Assembly: GCA_903884235.1 (NCBI GenBank)
Contig: CAISEB010000010.1
Location: forward strand, 1 to 59,929
Direction: 5' to 3'
DNA length: 59,929 nucleotides
Origin: an uncultured Pseudomonadota bacterium
GTDB lineage: Bacteria > Pseudomonadota > Gammaproteobacteria > Steroidobacterales > Steroidobacteraceae
Below the pieces are notes generated by a model. It had not been told where the DNA came from. It did no database searches and worked only from the letters and a program-made list of their open reading frames with translations. The position numbers and the translations under genes were made by a program. Of the stretch, positions 1 through 9,313 are shown piece by piece (position 1 is the stretch's first letter; the number at the start of each line of letters is the position of its first letter).

Positions 1-195
1 AATCCGAAAACAGAACACTCTGTCGCGTGCTATCGTCATCCATGCAAAGGCCTTTGTTGTGCGGGGAAACACTTGTGGTAAAGCGTTTCTAGCACGATCG
101 AGGCCTTTGCGCTTCCTCAACTCATGAATTATTCAGGCTAGCGTCTCGAGTCCGCCGATCACACGGCGAACCCGGCCATCGCGTCATTCGCGGGG

Positions 196-2589
196 TCAAC
201 GGTACGGCGTCAGGCGCGCGAGCGCCGCGACCGCATCGGCCCCGCCCGGAAAGTTCTGCTTGCTCGACACCGCCAGCTGCAGATTCGCAATCGCCTTGTC
301 GCGCTGCCCATTTGCGTCCTGTATGACGCCCAGGTGATAGCGAATGACTGGCGCGACCGGCTCCACCCGCGCGGCGCGCTCGAGCGCAGCCAGCGCACCC
401 GGCAGGTCGCCATTGCGATAACGCACCCAACCGTAGGTATCGATGATCTGCGGATTCGAAGCATTGGCGAACGGCTCCACCATCGATGCCGCTCGCTTCG
501 CGCTCGCCGGATCCTTGCGCACGTCGACGAGCAGCATCGCCAGGTTGTTGGCCACCGCCGAGCCAGCGCCGGCGCCGGCAAACGCCTTCTCGTAGCTCGC
601 GATTGCCTCCTCACGCCGGCCGGACAAGTCGAGCAGCTGACCCGCGTCCGCATGCAACCGCCAAGGTTCGTCGACCTTGCCCGCCGCATCAGTCAGCAGG
701 CGCACCGCTGCGTTCACGTCCCCCCGCCCCACCAACACGTAGGCCTGGCCGCGATAGGGCAACCACCAACGCGGCGCGCGGGACAGCGCGCCTTGATAGG
801 CCTTGTCGGCACCGGAAAAGTCACGCTCCGCGAGCAGCGCGTCGCCCTTGAGACTCGCGGGCAACGCATACTCGGGAGCCCGCGAGGCCACCTCGTCGAG
901 CAACTTCATCGCCTCGCCCGTCCGCTTGAGCCCGAGGAGCAGATGCGTCGCCTGAATGAGCGCCTCGCGCTCCGCGGGATCCCGTGCGAGGGTGTCCCGG
1001 TAATTCTTCAGCGCTTCCTCCGCATGCCCATCCGCCTCGGCCACGAATCCGGCGAATAGCGACGCACGCGTCGCCTCGCCCTTGAGGCCACGTACGGCCT
1101 CGAGCACGGTACGCGCGTATGGCAGATCATGGGTTTCAAGCGCCGAATGCATCGCGGCCGTCTGTACCACGATGTCACCCGGCCGTTCCTTCGCGAGCGC
1201 CCGTAGCGCCGATCGCGCTTCGTCCTTCTGGCCCGTCTGCTGGAGCAATTCGACGAGTTCCATCCGCGTCGGCGTGTCCGAAGGGTCGGCGTCCACCGCG
1301 CGCCGTAGCATCTCCTCGGCGAGCGCAATCTCGTTATTCCGCAAGTGCGCGCGGGCAAGGGCCCTGAGGATCGGCTGCGAGTTCGGCAGGTCCCGGCTCG
1401 CCGCCCGCAGGTCGTCAATGGCACCCTTGGCATCGCCCCGTGCCAGCCGCAGGTTGCCACGCAGGACCAGCGCATCGGCATCGTGAGGACTCTTCTCGAG
1501 GACATCGCCCACGAGTTTCTCGGCGCCGGCGGCGTCGTTCCGCGTGATCCGGATGGCCGCCAAGCGGGTCCGCGCGGTCAGCCCCGATGCATTCGTGCCC
1601 TCGTTCTTGATGACATCCTGGAGCACCGCCTCGGCCCTCTGCGGATCGTTGCCCTGGACATAGAAGCCCGCGAGCGCGAACTTCACGTCGACCTGGTCGG
1701 GTTCGGCCGCGGCCATCCGTCGCAACTCGGCTTCGGCAACCTCGCGCCCCCGATTCGCGGCCAGGAACTCGATCAGGGCGGCGCGCACGGTCAGATCCTT
1801 CGGCAGCGCGACGCGAGCCTCCTGCAGGACCTGCTGCGCGGCATCGGTCTTGGCGTGGGTCGCGAGGAAACGCGCCAGGCGGATCCGGCTGCCGGCCTCG
1901 AGCGGACGCAGCGCGACCACTTCGCGAAGCAATGATTCGGTTCGTTCCGGCCGCTCCAGGGTCAACTCCAGTTGTGCCAGCGCGAGGCGCAGGTCCACCG
2001 ACTTCGGCAAGTCATGGACGCCCTGCGCGAGCAGCGCTTCCGCCTTGGACGCTTGCTGGGCGCTGGTGTAGAGCCCAGCGAGCACCGCGATGACATTCTC
2101 GTCACGCGGATCTCGCGCGGCGGCGGCCTCCGCGTCCTTCAGCGCAAGGTCGGACTCGTGGAGCCTCGCGCGCGCAGCGGCACGCATACCGAGCATCCCG
2201 GCGTTATCGGGCGACTTCTCCAGTCCGGGCTTGAGCACCTCGATCGCGCTCTCGGGGACGCCTCCGATCACATATATTCCAGCGAGGTGCGTCCTTGCGT
2301 CACTGAGTTCGGGATTGACCTCCAGCGCGCCGATGTAGAACTGGGCCGCTTCGCGCAACTGGCCCAGTTTTTCAACGACCAAGCCGTTGCGGTAGCGCGC
2401 CTCGCCGTCATTTGGCACGAGCTGCAACGCGTTTCGGTACTCCACCCGCGCCTTGTCCCAGTTCTCGGCGGCGAAGTATTCGCCGCCTCTCTTGAGCGCG
2501 CGCGCTTCACGCTCGGCCTTGCTGGAGCACCCCGCCACGACCAGTACGACGACGATGAGCATGGAGACGCGCAGCATTGGATTCGTCAT
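196..2589 (-). CDS. PrsT-like TPR-repeat lipoprotein of exosortase/EPS locus
   Basis: The 797-residue product begins with a lipoprotein signal (hydrophobic stretch ending VVLVVAGCSS, acylated Cys at about residue 21) and then consists almost entirely of tetratricopeptide repeats, with recurrent patterns such as A-x-x-x-Y/L-x-x-A-L-x-x-x-P. TPR lipoproteins of this size beside an exosortase match the PrsT family of PEP-CTERM/exopolysaccharide loci, thought to act as periplasmic scaffolds for polymer synthesis or export. The ATG at 2589 was chosen because it has an AAGGTG ribosome site and starts directly before the signal peptide; an upstream in-frame start would add eight unsupported residues. 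It lies 55 bases downstream of the exosortase gene on the same strand, so the two probably share a transcript. The PrsT assignment rests on architecture and context. Confidence 0.85.
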   Translation of the reverse strand: MTNPMLRVSMLIVVVLVVAGCSSKAEREARALKRGGEYFAAENWDKARVEYRNALQLVPNDGEARYRNGLVVEKLGQLREAAQFYIGALEVNPELSDARTHLAGIYVIGGVPESAIEVLKPGLEKSPDNAGMLGMRAAARARLHESDLALKDAEAAAARDPRDENVIAVLAGLYTSAQQASKAEALLAQGVHDLPKSVDLRLALAQLELTLERPERTESLLREVVALRPLEAGSRIRLARFLATHAKTDAAQQVLQEARVALPKDLTVRAALIEFLAANRGREVAEAELRRMAAAEPDQVDVKFALAGFYVQGNDPQRAEAVLQDVIKNEGTNASGLTARTRLAAIRITRNDAAGAEKLVGDVLEKSPHDADALVLRGNLRLARGDAKGAIDDLRAASRDLPNSQPILRALARAHLRNNEIALAEEMLRRAVDADPSDTPTRMELVELLQQTGQKDEARSALRALAKERPGDIVVQTAAMHSALETHDLPYARTVLEAVRGLKGEATRASLFAGFVAEADGHAEEALKNYRDTLARDPAEREALIQATHLLLGLKRTGEAMKLLDEVASRAPEYALPASLKGDALLAERDFSGADKAYQGALSRAPRWWLPYRGQAYVLVGRGDVNAAVRLLTDAAGKVDEPWRLHADAGQLLDLSGRREEAIASYEKAFAGAGAGSAVANNLAMLLVDVRKDPASAKRAASMVEPFANASNPQIIDTYGWVRYRNGDLPGALAALERAARVEPVAPVIRYHLGVIQDANGQRDKAIANLQLAVSSKQNFPGGADAVAALARLTPYR

Positions 2590-2644
2590 GGGCAAGCACC
2601 TTAGGTCAACCATGGCCCCTCGTCGGGGCGACGGAGCGGAATGA

Positions 2645-4252
2645 CTAACGCGGTAGAAATTTGCGCAGCGGCGCGTCTGCCGCAGCGACGAAGTCCTGCA
2701 GGCGGCGTTCGGCCGTCCCCAGCGACTCTCCGTGGCGCACCGGCGTCATGGCACGGATCATCGAGCCGTCCGAACGGCGCCGGACGATTTCGTCCCAGAA
2801 CAGGTACCACTTCACGGACCATTCGCTGGTCAGATCGCGGCCGCGCTGGTCGAACCAATAGTAGACGAGCGCCCGCTGGTCGCCGCTCGCGATGACCATT
2901 CGATTGACCGTGAGCGACGTGCCCGGTGGGTGCGCGATCTCGTGGCCCTCGATGACCCAGCCGCCGCCGGGTAGGCACGACGCGGGAGAGTGAACTACAC
3001 GCCGGTCGCGCTGCGTCGCGTAATACGAGACGTAGAGATTGACCGCGTCCTGCTGCGACGATGCGTAGTCGACAAGCGCGTAGTCGTCCAACTGCAGCGT
3101 ATCGAGCACATCCGCGGGCAGTCGCGCCGCGCGACCCTGCCACTCACCGATGCTGCGGGGAAAGGCCGCCAGCGAGTCGTGGTCCGGCACGACCTGTGGG
3201 CGATTCGGAATGATGGCCTCGGCTGCTCCGATCGCCACGAGCACCGCTAGCGCCAGCACGAAGGCACGCGGGACGGGTCGGGGGCGCTTCGTGCCGCCCG
3301 CCGCGGCCGGGGCCGGAAACGTCACGTCGAACGCCTCGCGCCAGGGACGCCGGTCGGCGCCGAACCGATTCAGGAGCGCCGCGAGCCAGAGCAGGATCGC
3401 GGCACTGAGCATGAAGACCATCCAGCCCTGGAAGTCGTGCAGGAAGCCCTCCGCCATCGCCGGACCCCAGCGGTCGACCATGAGCCCGATCGTGCCGAGG
3501 CGCAGGCTGTTCATCAGGATCGTGACGGGAATGCTCGCGAGGAACACGAGCGCCCGCTTCCAGATGGCGCCACGGTAGAAGTAGGCGATCAGTAGTCCGA
3601 TGGTCATCAGGGGGAACAGGTAGCGAAGGCCCGAGCAGGCCTCGACGACCTGCAGGCGGTATCCGCCGAGGTCGATGATGTTGCCCTCGAGGAACACGCT
3701 GATGCCCGCGGCGCGGATCAACAGGACGCCGAGGTTCGACGACCACAGTTGCAACTGCGCGGACATGTTGTTCAGGATGAAGTCCGGTTGCGGGACCATC
3801 AGCAGCAGCGTGAGGAACGGCATTGCGAGGTGCGGGACGGCGGCCCAGCCCGTCCACGAGAGAGCGAGGCCGGCTAGGCCCAGCACGAGCGCGTACTGCT
3901 GTAGCGAGTAGGCGGCACCGATCGTGCCGAGCAGGAGCAGGCCGCCCGAGAGCGCCAGGACGAGGACACCGCCGTACGCGCCGGTGAAGGCAAGCCGCTC
4001 GAGTTGGTCGCGTCGCTGCCAGACGAGGAAGCCGGCGATCAGTGGTAGCAGCGGCCCGTGGCTGAACTCGGGTCGCCCCATCCAGGTGTTCCACATCCAG
4101 CCGAGCGCACGCCAGGAGATGGCGCAGAGCGCGCCGACGGCGGCAAGGGCGAGCAATCCGCCTGGAAGCGAAAGACGCCACAGCGGGGGCGCGCTCGCGG
4201 CCGCGACGACGTCGGCGCGGTCCCGCCGAGCGCTGATCCCATCGGATGACAT
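2645..4252 (-). CDS. xrtD: Exosortase with fused EpsI domain (XrtD-like, VPLPA-CTERM sorting)
   Basis: A 535-residue inner-membrane protein with about eight to nine transmembrane helices in the first 300 residues, followed by an EpsI-type domain. The three exosortase catalytic residues are visible: Cys about 206 in EACSGLRYL, Arg about 251 in NSLRLG and His about 272 in GFLHDFQGW. The C-terminal part contains the EpsI hallmark HSPASCLPGGGW (Cys about 426). Exosortases cleave C-terminal sorting tails of exported proteins, and EpsI fusion is typical of the VPLPA-specific type, XrtD. Two proteins with VPLPA tails are encoded in this window (24183-24653 and 48312-49079), which supports that specificity. 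ATG 4252 is preceded by GAGGT; the upstream alternative adds eight residues. The subtype call is inferred from domain fusion plus substrates; exosortase identity is near certain. Confidence 0.9.
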   Translation of the reverse strand: MSSDGISARRDRADVVAAASAPPLWRLSLPGGLLALAAVGALCAISWRALGWMWNTWMGRPEFSHGPLLPLIAGFLVWQRRDQLERLAFTGAYGGVLVLALSGGLLLLGTIGAAYSLQQYALVLGLAGLALSWTGWAAVPHLAMPFLTLLLMVPQPDFILNNMSAQLQLWSSNLGVLLIRAAGISVFLEGNIIDLGGYRLQVVEACSGLRYLFPLMTIGLLIAYFYRGAIWKRALVFLASIPVTILMNSLRLGTIGLMVDRWGPAMAEGFLHDFQGWMVFMLSAAILLWLAALLNRFGADRRPWREAFDVTFPAPAAAGGTKRPRPVPRAFVLALAVLVAIGAAEAIIPNRPQVVPDHDSLAAFPRSIGEWQGRAARLPADVLDTLQLDDYALVDYASSQQDAVNLYVSYYATQRDRRVVHSPASCLPGGGWVIEGHEIAHPPGTSLTVNRMVIASGDQRALVYYWFDQRGRDLTSEWSVKWYLFWDEIVRRRSDGSMIRAMTPVRHGESLGTAERRLQDFVAAADAPLRKFLPR

Positions 4253-4349
4253 CACTACCTCACCTACCGGGCGCACCGCCGATCCGGCAGCCCCGGGGAA
4301 TCGCCCCTGAAGCCGCTACGGCCGGGTCGGAGACGTTATCGGCCGGACG

Positions 4350-5105
4350 TTACATGCCCGTGACGTGGTGCACCGCCGCACGCTCGAAGAGCAGATCGGC
4401 CTGGACGAGGCCGCCGTCCCGGTCGGCGCTGACGCTGCCAATGCCGCACAGGCGGAAGCCCCGTTCGCCGAGCCAGGCGACGATCTCGCCTGCAAGCGCC
4501 TGACGCTCGTACAACTCGACGAACGAGCACTCGACGTAGATGAGATCGATCAGGGCTAGCCTGGATTCGCAACCGCGCAGTACCTCGAGCTCGAAGCCCT
4601 GCACGTCGATCTTGACCAGGGTCGGCACCGGCATGCCGGAGTCGGGCAACTCGTCCTCGAGCCGCAGGACTCGCACCGTCTCGAGATGCGACTCCCCGGT
4701 GCCCGGGAAGGTGCTCTCCTGGGCGGCGCCGATCGGCAGCAGGGACGAGGAATCAGCCGCCTTGGACACATGCAGGGACTGCGTACCCGCGACCGGACCG
4801 ACCGCCGCCTCCACGAGCCGCACGCGCGAATCCGCCCCATGCACCGCTCGGAAGCGGCGCGCCGCCGCGGCGAGCGGCTCGAACGCGAGGACCTCGGCAT
4901 CGGGCAGGTATTCACGCACGCCGAGCGCGAACTGGCCCACATTGGCACCGATGTCGACGACCCGACCGATGCCGCGCGCACGAAGCGCCCTGAGCACGAC
5001 GGCATGCTCGATCGCAGCGCCGACACCCTGTCGCATCGCCGCGCGAAAGCGCGGCACCTGAAGCAGGCGCAGCGCCTTCAGGAGGACACGGACAGGGTCT
5101 TTCAT
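4350..5105 (-). CDS. FkbM family SAM-dependent methyltransferase
   Basis: A 251-residue protein with the FkbM fold. The SAM-binding motif I VVDIGANVGQF lies at about residues 49-59, followed by an acidic strand end (AFEPL) and the family motif KIDVQGFELEVLRG near residues 165-178. FkbM enzymes O-methylate sugars or small molecules, and in polysaccharide clusters they usually methylate a glycan residue. There is no signal peptide, so it is cytoplasmic. It sits 27 bases after the priming glycosyltransferase gene on the same strand and upstream of the exosortase, which fits modification of the repeat unit made by this locus. The acceptor sugar cannot be deduced. Confidence 0.88.
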   Translation of the reverse strand: MKDPVRVLLKALRLLQVPRFRAAMRQGVGAAIEHAVVLRALRARGIGRVVDIGANVGQFALGVREYLPDAEVLAFEPLAAAARRFRAVHGADSRVRLVEAAVGPVAGTQSLHVSKAADSSSLLPIGAAQESTFPGTGESHLETVRVLRLEDELPDSGMPVPTLVKIDVQGFELEVLRGCESRLALIDLIYVECSFVELYERQALAGEIVAWLGERGFRLCGIGSVSADRDGGLVQADLLFERAAVHHVTGM

Positions 5106-5132
5106 GATGCTGTCATCGGCTGGATCCAGCGC

Positions 5133-6578
5133 TCAGTACGCGTTGCGGCGCCCGAACACGACGGCGACCGTCTTGAACAGGATCTTCACGTCGAGTGCCA
5201 GCGACCAGTTGGTCAGGTATTCGAGGTCGTATCGGACGCGCTGCTCCATCTTGTCGAGAGTGTCCGTCTCGCCGCGCAGCCCGTGCACCTGCGCCCAGCC
5301 GGTGATGCCGGGGCGGACCTTGTGGCGCACCATGTAGCCGTTGATGCGTCGTCGATACAATTCGTTGTGCGCGACGGCGTGCGGTCGAGGCCCGACGAGG
5401 CTCATCTGGCCCTGCAGCACGTTGATCAGCTGGGGCAGTTCGTCGATCGACGTGCTGCGCAGGACGCGCCCGAGGGGGGTCACGCGCTGGTCGTGCGCGG
5501 AGGCCTGGCGGATCTCCTGGCCGTCCTCCCGGACCGTCATGCTGCGGAACTTGTAGACGACGATCTCCTCCCCGTTCAGGCCGTAGCGGCGCTGCAAGAA
5601 GAGCGCCGGACCCGGCGAGGTCGTGCGGACCAGGAGCGCGATCCCGAGGAGCAGCGGCGACAGCACGACCAGGCCGACGGCGGATAACACGACATCGAGC
5701 AGCCGCTTCGCCACCGCGTTCATGCCGCGCAGCGGTGTATCGCAGATCGCGAGCGCTGGCAGGCCGTTCAGGTCGACTACCCGCGCCTGGATCAGGTCGA
5801 ATCCGAACACGTCCGGCACGAAGTAGATGCTGGATGTGGTATTGCGGAGGTCCGCGAGGAGTTCCCGGATGCGCGGGGAGTTGGCGATGGGCAGCGTGAT
5901 ATAGACGATCGCGATGCCCTCCCGGCGGACGAACTCCCCGAGTTCGGAACACCGCCCCACGAGCTCGCCGCGGGCTGCGACCTCCTGCAGGCGCTCCGGC
6001 GCGCGAAAGTCGAAGAATCCCCGGAACGCCGCGGCCGGCAGTCGCCGAGCGAGCTCCGTGCCCGCCTGGCCGGCACCCACGATGACGTGCCGGATCGCCA
6101 CGACGCCGCGTCGGTTCAGCCACCTCGCAAGCTGGACCTGTACCTCCTGCATCACGATCAGCAGCAGCGCCGTGGACGAGAACCACGTGAGCATCACGCT
6201 TCGCGAGAACTCTTCGCTGACCTTGAGCGAGAACCCGAGCAGCAGCAGCAGGCCGCACACCGCGCCCCACTCGAGCATCGTGCGCGCCACCACGCGCGAG
6301 GGGACCGCACCGTAGTTCAGCACCCCGCGCAGGTCAGGAGGCGTGAGCATCCGGCTCGAGAGAACGAGCGAAATCACGGCGACGACCAAGTAGCCCAGGG
6401 TGAGCGGCTCATCGAACGCGAGCAGACAGACGAAGAGCGACAGGACCACCGCCCCGACGTCCAGGCGTTCGATCAGGGTGAGGGCGAGCGGAGGTCCCTC
6501 GCCGACGATGACCCGGGGCGAGGACTGCGGGAATCTCCCGACAGCATCGGGCACCGGCTCGCGCGGAGCCGCGCTCAT
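5133..6578 (-). CDS. Undecaprenyl-phosphate sugar phosphotransferase (WcaJ-type priming enzyme)
   Basis: A 481-residue polyprenyl-phosphate hexose-1-phosphate transferase. The N-terminal 270 residues carry several membrane helices and a CoA-binding-like region (VIVGAGQAG). The C-terminal half is the bacterial sugar transferase domain, with KRLLDVVLSAVGLVVLSP, YKFRSM, STSIDELPQLINVLQGQMS, LVGPRP and VRPGITGWAQVHGLRGETD. This enzyme transfers a sugar phosphate, often glucose or galactose, onto undecaprenyl phosphate at the inner membrane to start each repeat unit. With the flippase, polymerase and export genes in the same window it defines a Wzx/Wzy-dependent exopolysaccharide pathway. Length is normal for the family. 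Which sugar is loaded cannot be told. Confidence 0.92.
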   Translation of the reverse strand: MSAAPREPVPDAVGRFPQSSPRVIVGEGPPLALTLIERLDVGAVVLSLFVCLLAFDEPLTLGYLVVAVISLVLSSRMLTPPDLRGVLNYGAVPSRVVARTMLEWGAVCGLLLLLGFSLKVSEEFSRSVMLTWFSSTALLLIVMQEVQVQLARWLNRRGVVAIRHVIVGAGQAGTELARRLPAAAFRGFFDFRAPERLQEVAARGELVGRCSELGEFVRREGIAIVYITLPIANSPRIRELLADLRNTTSSIYFVPDVFGFDLIQARVVDLNGLPALAICDTPLRGMNAVAKRLLDVVLSAVGLVVLSPLLLGIALLVRTTSPGPALFLQRRYGLNGEEIVVYKFRSMTVREDGQEIRQASAHDQRVTPLGRVLRSTSIDELPQLINVLQGQMSLVGPRPHAVAHNELYRRRINGYMVRHKVRPGITGWAQVHGLRGETDTLDKMEQRVRYDLEYLTNWSLALDVKILFKTVAVVFGRRNAY

Positions 6579-6671
6579 CTGGCACGCATCGCGGCCAACC
6601 CGTGTCGCGAAACTTGTCGCGCCGCTGCGCTGCAGGCGTGGCGATTGGCCATGGCAGCGCTCCGGCTGGTC

Positions 6672-7946
6672 TCAGCTCGAGACACAAGGCGCCGCGCTGG
6701 GCACCGCGCTGTCGACACCGAGGGTGGCCATGGATCGGTCACCGAAGGCTTCCGAGAGCACCGCATTGATGTCCCAGCATTCCCGCGCGAGCGCACGGCC
6801 CGCCATGCCGAGCTCGTGGCGTCGCTCCGGGTCGGCGATCAACGCCTCGACGGCTTCGCTCATCGCGCGCGCGTCGCCGGGCGGCACGACGATTCCGACC
6901 CGAGCAACAAGTCGTCCCACCTCCGACACCGGTCTCGCGCCGGCGATGACGACCCGCCCGCTGGCGAGCATCGTGGTCACCTTCGAGGGCATCACCAGGT
7001 CTTCCGCATCGGCCCGCTGTGGCAGGAGATGGATGTCCGCCGTGTTCATAAGCTCATTGAGGCGCTGCAAGGGCTGCAGGGGCGCGAACACGACATTGGG
7101 GAGGTCCGCCGCCGCCGCCTCAAGGGCACTCTTCTCGGGACCGGCGCCGCACATCAGGAGCACCACCTCCTCGCGTGACCGGCCGAGCATGCGCATCATC
7201 TCAACGAGCATGCCGAGGCCCTGCTTGGTCGCGAAGGTCCCGGAGTACATGAGGACTGTCGCCTCTGCCGCGATGCCGAGTTCCGCGCGCAGCGTGGTCG
7301 CCGCCGACCCGAGCGGCCGGATCCTCTCGAAGTCGGACCAGTTGGGAAACAGCTGGCTGCGACCGGGGGCCACGCCCTTGGCAATGACTCGCTCGAGCAT
7401 CCGGTTCGAGATCGTCGACACCCGATCGCAACGGCGCATCAACGCGCTCTCGAGCGCCAGCAGGGTGCGACGCGCCCAGCCGGATCGCAGCATCCCGAGG
7501 TCGAAAGCGGCGTCGACCTCGAAATCCTGGACGTGGAGCCAGAGCTTCGCGCCCGACAGGCGCGCTGCGAGCCAGGCCACCGGGGTACAGACGAGCGGCG
7601 GCTCGACCACCAGGATGACGTCCGGGCGCCAACGGATTGCCTGCCACAGCAGGACGGGGGCGCTCGAGAGGGCGAACGTCAGTAGATGCACGATGCGCCT
7701 GACGCCGCTTGGGCGCGAAGGCACGTACAGCGGGCAACGGAACACGCGCGCCCCCCCGACCTGCTCGGCGCAGTAGCGGACCCCGCGGTAGCCGGCGGAC
7801 ACGGACCAGCCGGGATAGTAAGGCGGCGCGACGACCGCCCGCACGTCCACGCCCGAAGCACTCAGCCACTCGGCCATCTCGCCCGAGTACTTGCCTATGC
7901 CCGTCAGCTCAGGCGTGAAATTCAGGCCAGTGATCAGAACCTTCAT
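6672..7946 (-). CDS. Glycosyltransferase, WcaI-like (GT4 family)
   Basis: The 424-residue protein starts MKVLITGLNFTPELTGIG, the N-terminal pattern of WcaI-type transferases of colanic acid clusters, and continues with a GT-B fold: acceptor domain to about residue 200, donor domain with MYSGTFATKQGL, LLMCGAGPEKSAL and the nucleotide-sugar segment DLVMPSKVTTMLASGR. The open frame extends 91 codons further upstream into the divergent gene, so ATG 7946, where homology begins, was chosen. It lies 93 bases upstream of the priming transferase on the same strand. It probably adds one sugar to the lipid-linked repeat unit on the cytoplasmic face; the donor and linkage are unknown. Confidence 0.88.
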   Translation of the reverse strand: MKVLITGLNFTPELTGIGKYSGEMAEWLSASGVDVRAVVAPPYYPGWSVSAGYRGVRYCAEQVGGARVFRCPLYVPSRPSGVRRIVHLLTFALSSAPVLLWQAIRWRPDVILVVEPPLVCTPVAWLAARLSGAKLWLHVQDFEVDAAFDLGMLRSGWARRTLLALESALMRRCDRVSTISNRMLERVIAKGVAPGRSQLFPNWSDFERIRPLGSAATTLRAELGIAAEATVLMYSGTFATKQGLGMLVEMMRMLGRSREEVVLLMCGAGPEKSALEAAAADLPNVVFAPLQPLQRLNELMNTADIHLLPQRADAEDLVMPSKVTTMLASGRVVIAGARPVSEVGRLVARVGIVVPPGDARAMSEAVEALIADPERRHELGMAGRALARECWDINAVLSEAFGDRSMATLGVDSAVPSAAPCVSS

Positions 7947-7957
7947 ATTCGGACCGT

Positions 7958-7971
7958 AACATTCGAATGTT
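7958..7971. promoter_or_regulatory. 14-bp perfect palindrome in a divergent promoter region
   Basis: AACATTCGAATGTT is its own reverse complement and sits in the 79-base gap between two divergently transcribed glycosyltransferase genes (starts at 7946 and 8026). The position suits a dimeric regulator acting on both directions. No known operator is recognised, and a palindrome of this size can occur by chance. Confidence 0.35.
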
Positions 7972-8025
7972 GTACATCCGTGACGCGACGACGGGTCGCG
8001 GCGGACGACCTGAAGGTGAAGGTGC

Positions 8026-9225
8026 GTGAGAATCCTGCTGGTCCTGGCCTCGCTCAATCCGGTGGACGGCGGCCCCCCGGAATCCATGCGCACACTGAGC
8101 CGGGCGTTCATGCGGCTCGGCCATGATGTCGAAATTGTGACACTGGATGATCCGGGCGCCGGATGGCTCGGAGACCTGGACTGCCCGGTGACGGCCGTTG
8201 GTCCGGGCCGCTTCGGCAAGTACCGTTACGCTCCCGCATACAAGACGTGGCTCCAGTGTCGGGCGATCGACTTCGACATCGTCGTCGTCAACGGCGTCTA
8301 CCAGTACCACTCGTTCGCCACCCGCGCGGTGCTGAGACGCCTTGGCCGGCCGTACGTCGCGTTCACCCACGGCGCGTTGGACCCTTGGTTCCGGCGCCGT
8401 TACCCGCTGAAGCACCTCAAGAAGTGGCTGTACTGGCCCTGGGCGGACTACCGCGTACTGCGCGACGCCGCCCGCGTGCTGTTCACGACCGACGAGGAGC
8501 GGCTTCTCGCTCGACAGTCCTACTGGCTCTACCGGGCTGACGAGGAAGTCGTCGGGTACGGCACCGAATCCCCGCCACCGGCGTCCCCCGCCCACGCGGC
8601 AGGGCTCTGGGCGCGTTTCCCGCAGCTGAAGGATCGGCGGTTCCTGTTGTTCCTGAGCCGCATCGACCCGAAGAAGGGCTGCGACGTCCTGATCCGCGCG
8701 TTCGCGCGCGTGGCCGACCTCGACCCGTCGCTGCTGCTCGTGATGGCGGGACCTGACTCCGCAGGCTGGCGCGCCTCGCTCGAAGTGCTCGCAGCGGCGG
8801 AGGGCATTGCCGAAAGGATCATCTGGACTGGGATGCTAGGCGGTAACGACAAGTGGGCCGCACTTCGCGCCGCCGATGCCTTCGTGCTGACCTCGCACAC
8901 TGAGAACTTCGGCATCGTCGTGGTCGAGGCGCTGGCTTGCGGCACACCGGTCCTGATCTCCGAACGCGTCAATATCTGGCGCGAGATCGCGGACGCGGGC
9001 GCGGGCCTCGTCGCCACCGACCGCGAGGACGCGTCAGCGTCGATGATCAGAAAGTGGCTTTCCCTGGCTCCGGACCGGGTCGCTGAGGTTCGTGCCGCTG
9101 CGACGCGGCTCTTCCACTCGCGTTACGAGATTGGCGGCGTCGCGCGCATCATTCTAGCGGCGCTGGAGCGCGCGGCAGCCAGCCAATCGCGCACCCATTT
9201 CACCGGGGACCGAACGGATCACTGA
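8026..9225 (+). CDS. Glycosyltransferase, GT4 family
   Basis: A 399-residue GT-B glycosyltransferase. It starts at a GTG preceded by AAGGTGAAGGT, giving MRILLVLASLNPVDGGPPES, a typical GT4 N-terminus with a glycine-rich loop. The donor-binding half contains FLSRIDPKKGCDVLIRAF and the EX7E motif in HTENFGIVVVEALACGTPV. Retaining GT4 enzymes use nucleotide sugars to extend glycans in the cytoplasm. It is divergent from the WcaI-like gene and is followed by a methyltransferase gene about 90 bases downstream. Its likely role is another step in assembling the exopolysaccharide repeat unit; the sugar is unknown. Confidence 0.9.
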   Translation: MRILLVLASLNPVDGGPPESMRTLSRAFMRLGHDVEIVTLDDPGAGWLGDLDCPVTAVGPGRFGKYRYAPAYKTWLQCRAIDFDIVVVNGVYQYHSFATRAVLRRLGRPYVAFTHGALDPWFRRRYPLKHLKKWLYWPWADYRVLRDAARVLFTTDEERLLARQSYWLYRADEEVVGYGTESPPPASPAHAAGLWARFPQLKDRRFLLFLSRIDPKKGCDVLIRAFARVADLDPSLLLVMAGPDSAGWRASLEVLAAAEGIAERIIWTGMLGGNDKWAALRAADAFVLTSHTENFGIVVVEALACGTPVLISERVNIWREIADAGAGLVATDREDASASMIRKWLSLAPDRVAEVRAAATRLFHSRYEIGGVARIILAALERAAASQSRTHFTGDRTDH

Positions 9226-9313
9226 AGCTGCGCCAGCATGCGTCGCCGCACTTACCAACGTGGTCGCGCGGACCGAACACTCCCTTTCGCCTTCACTTCG
9301 GAGAAAACCCAAG

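Noticed and set aside
45-56. CAAAGGCCTTTG palindrome, with AGGCCTTTG repeated at 101-109
   Set aside because: Short and isolated at the window edge, with no gene start or T-tract to give it a role.
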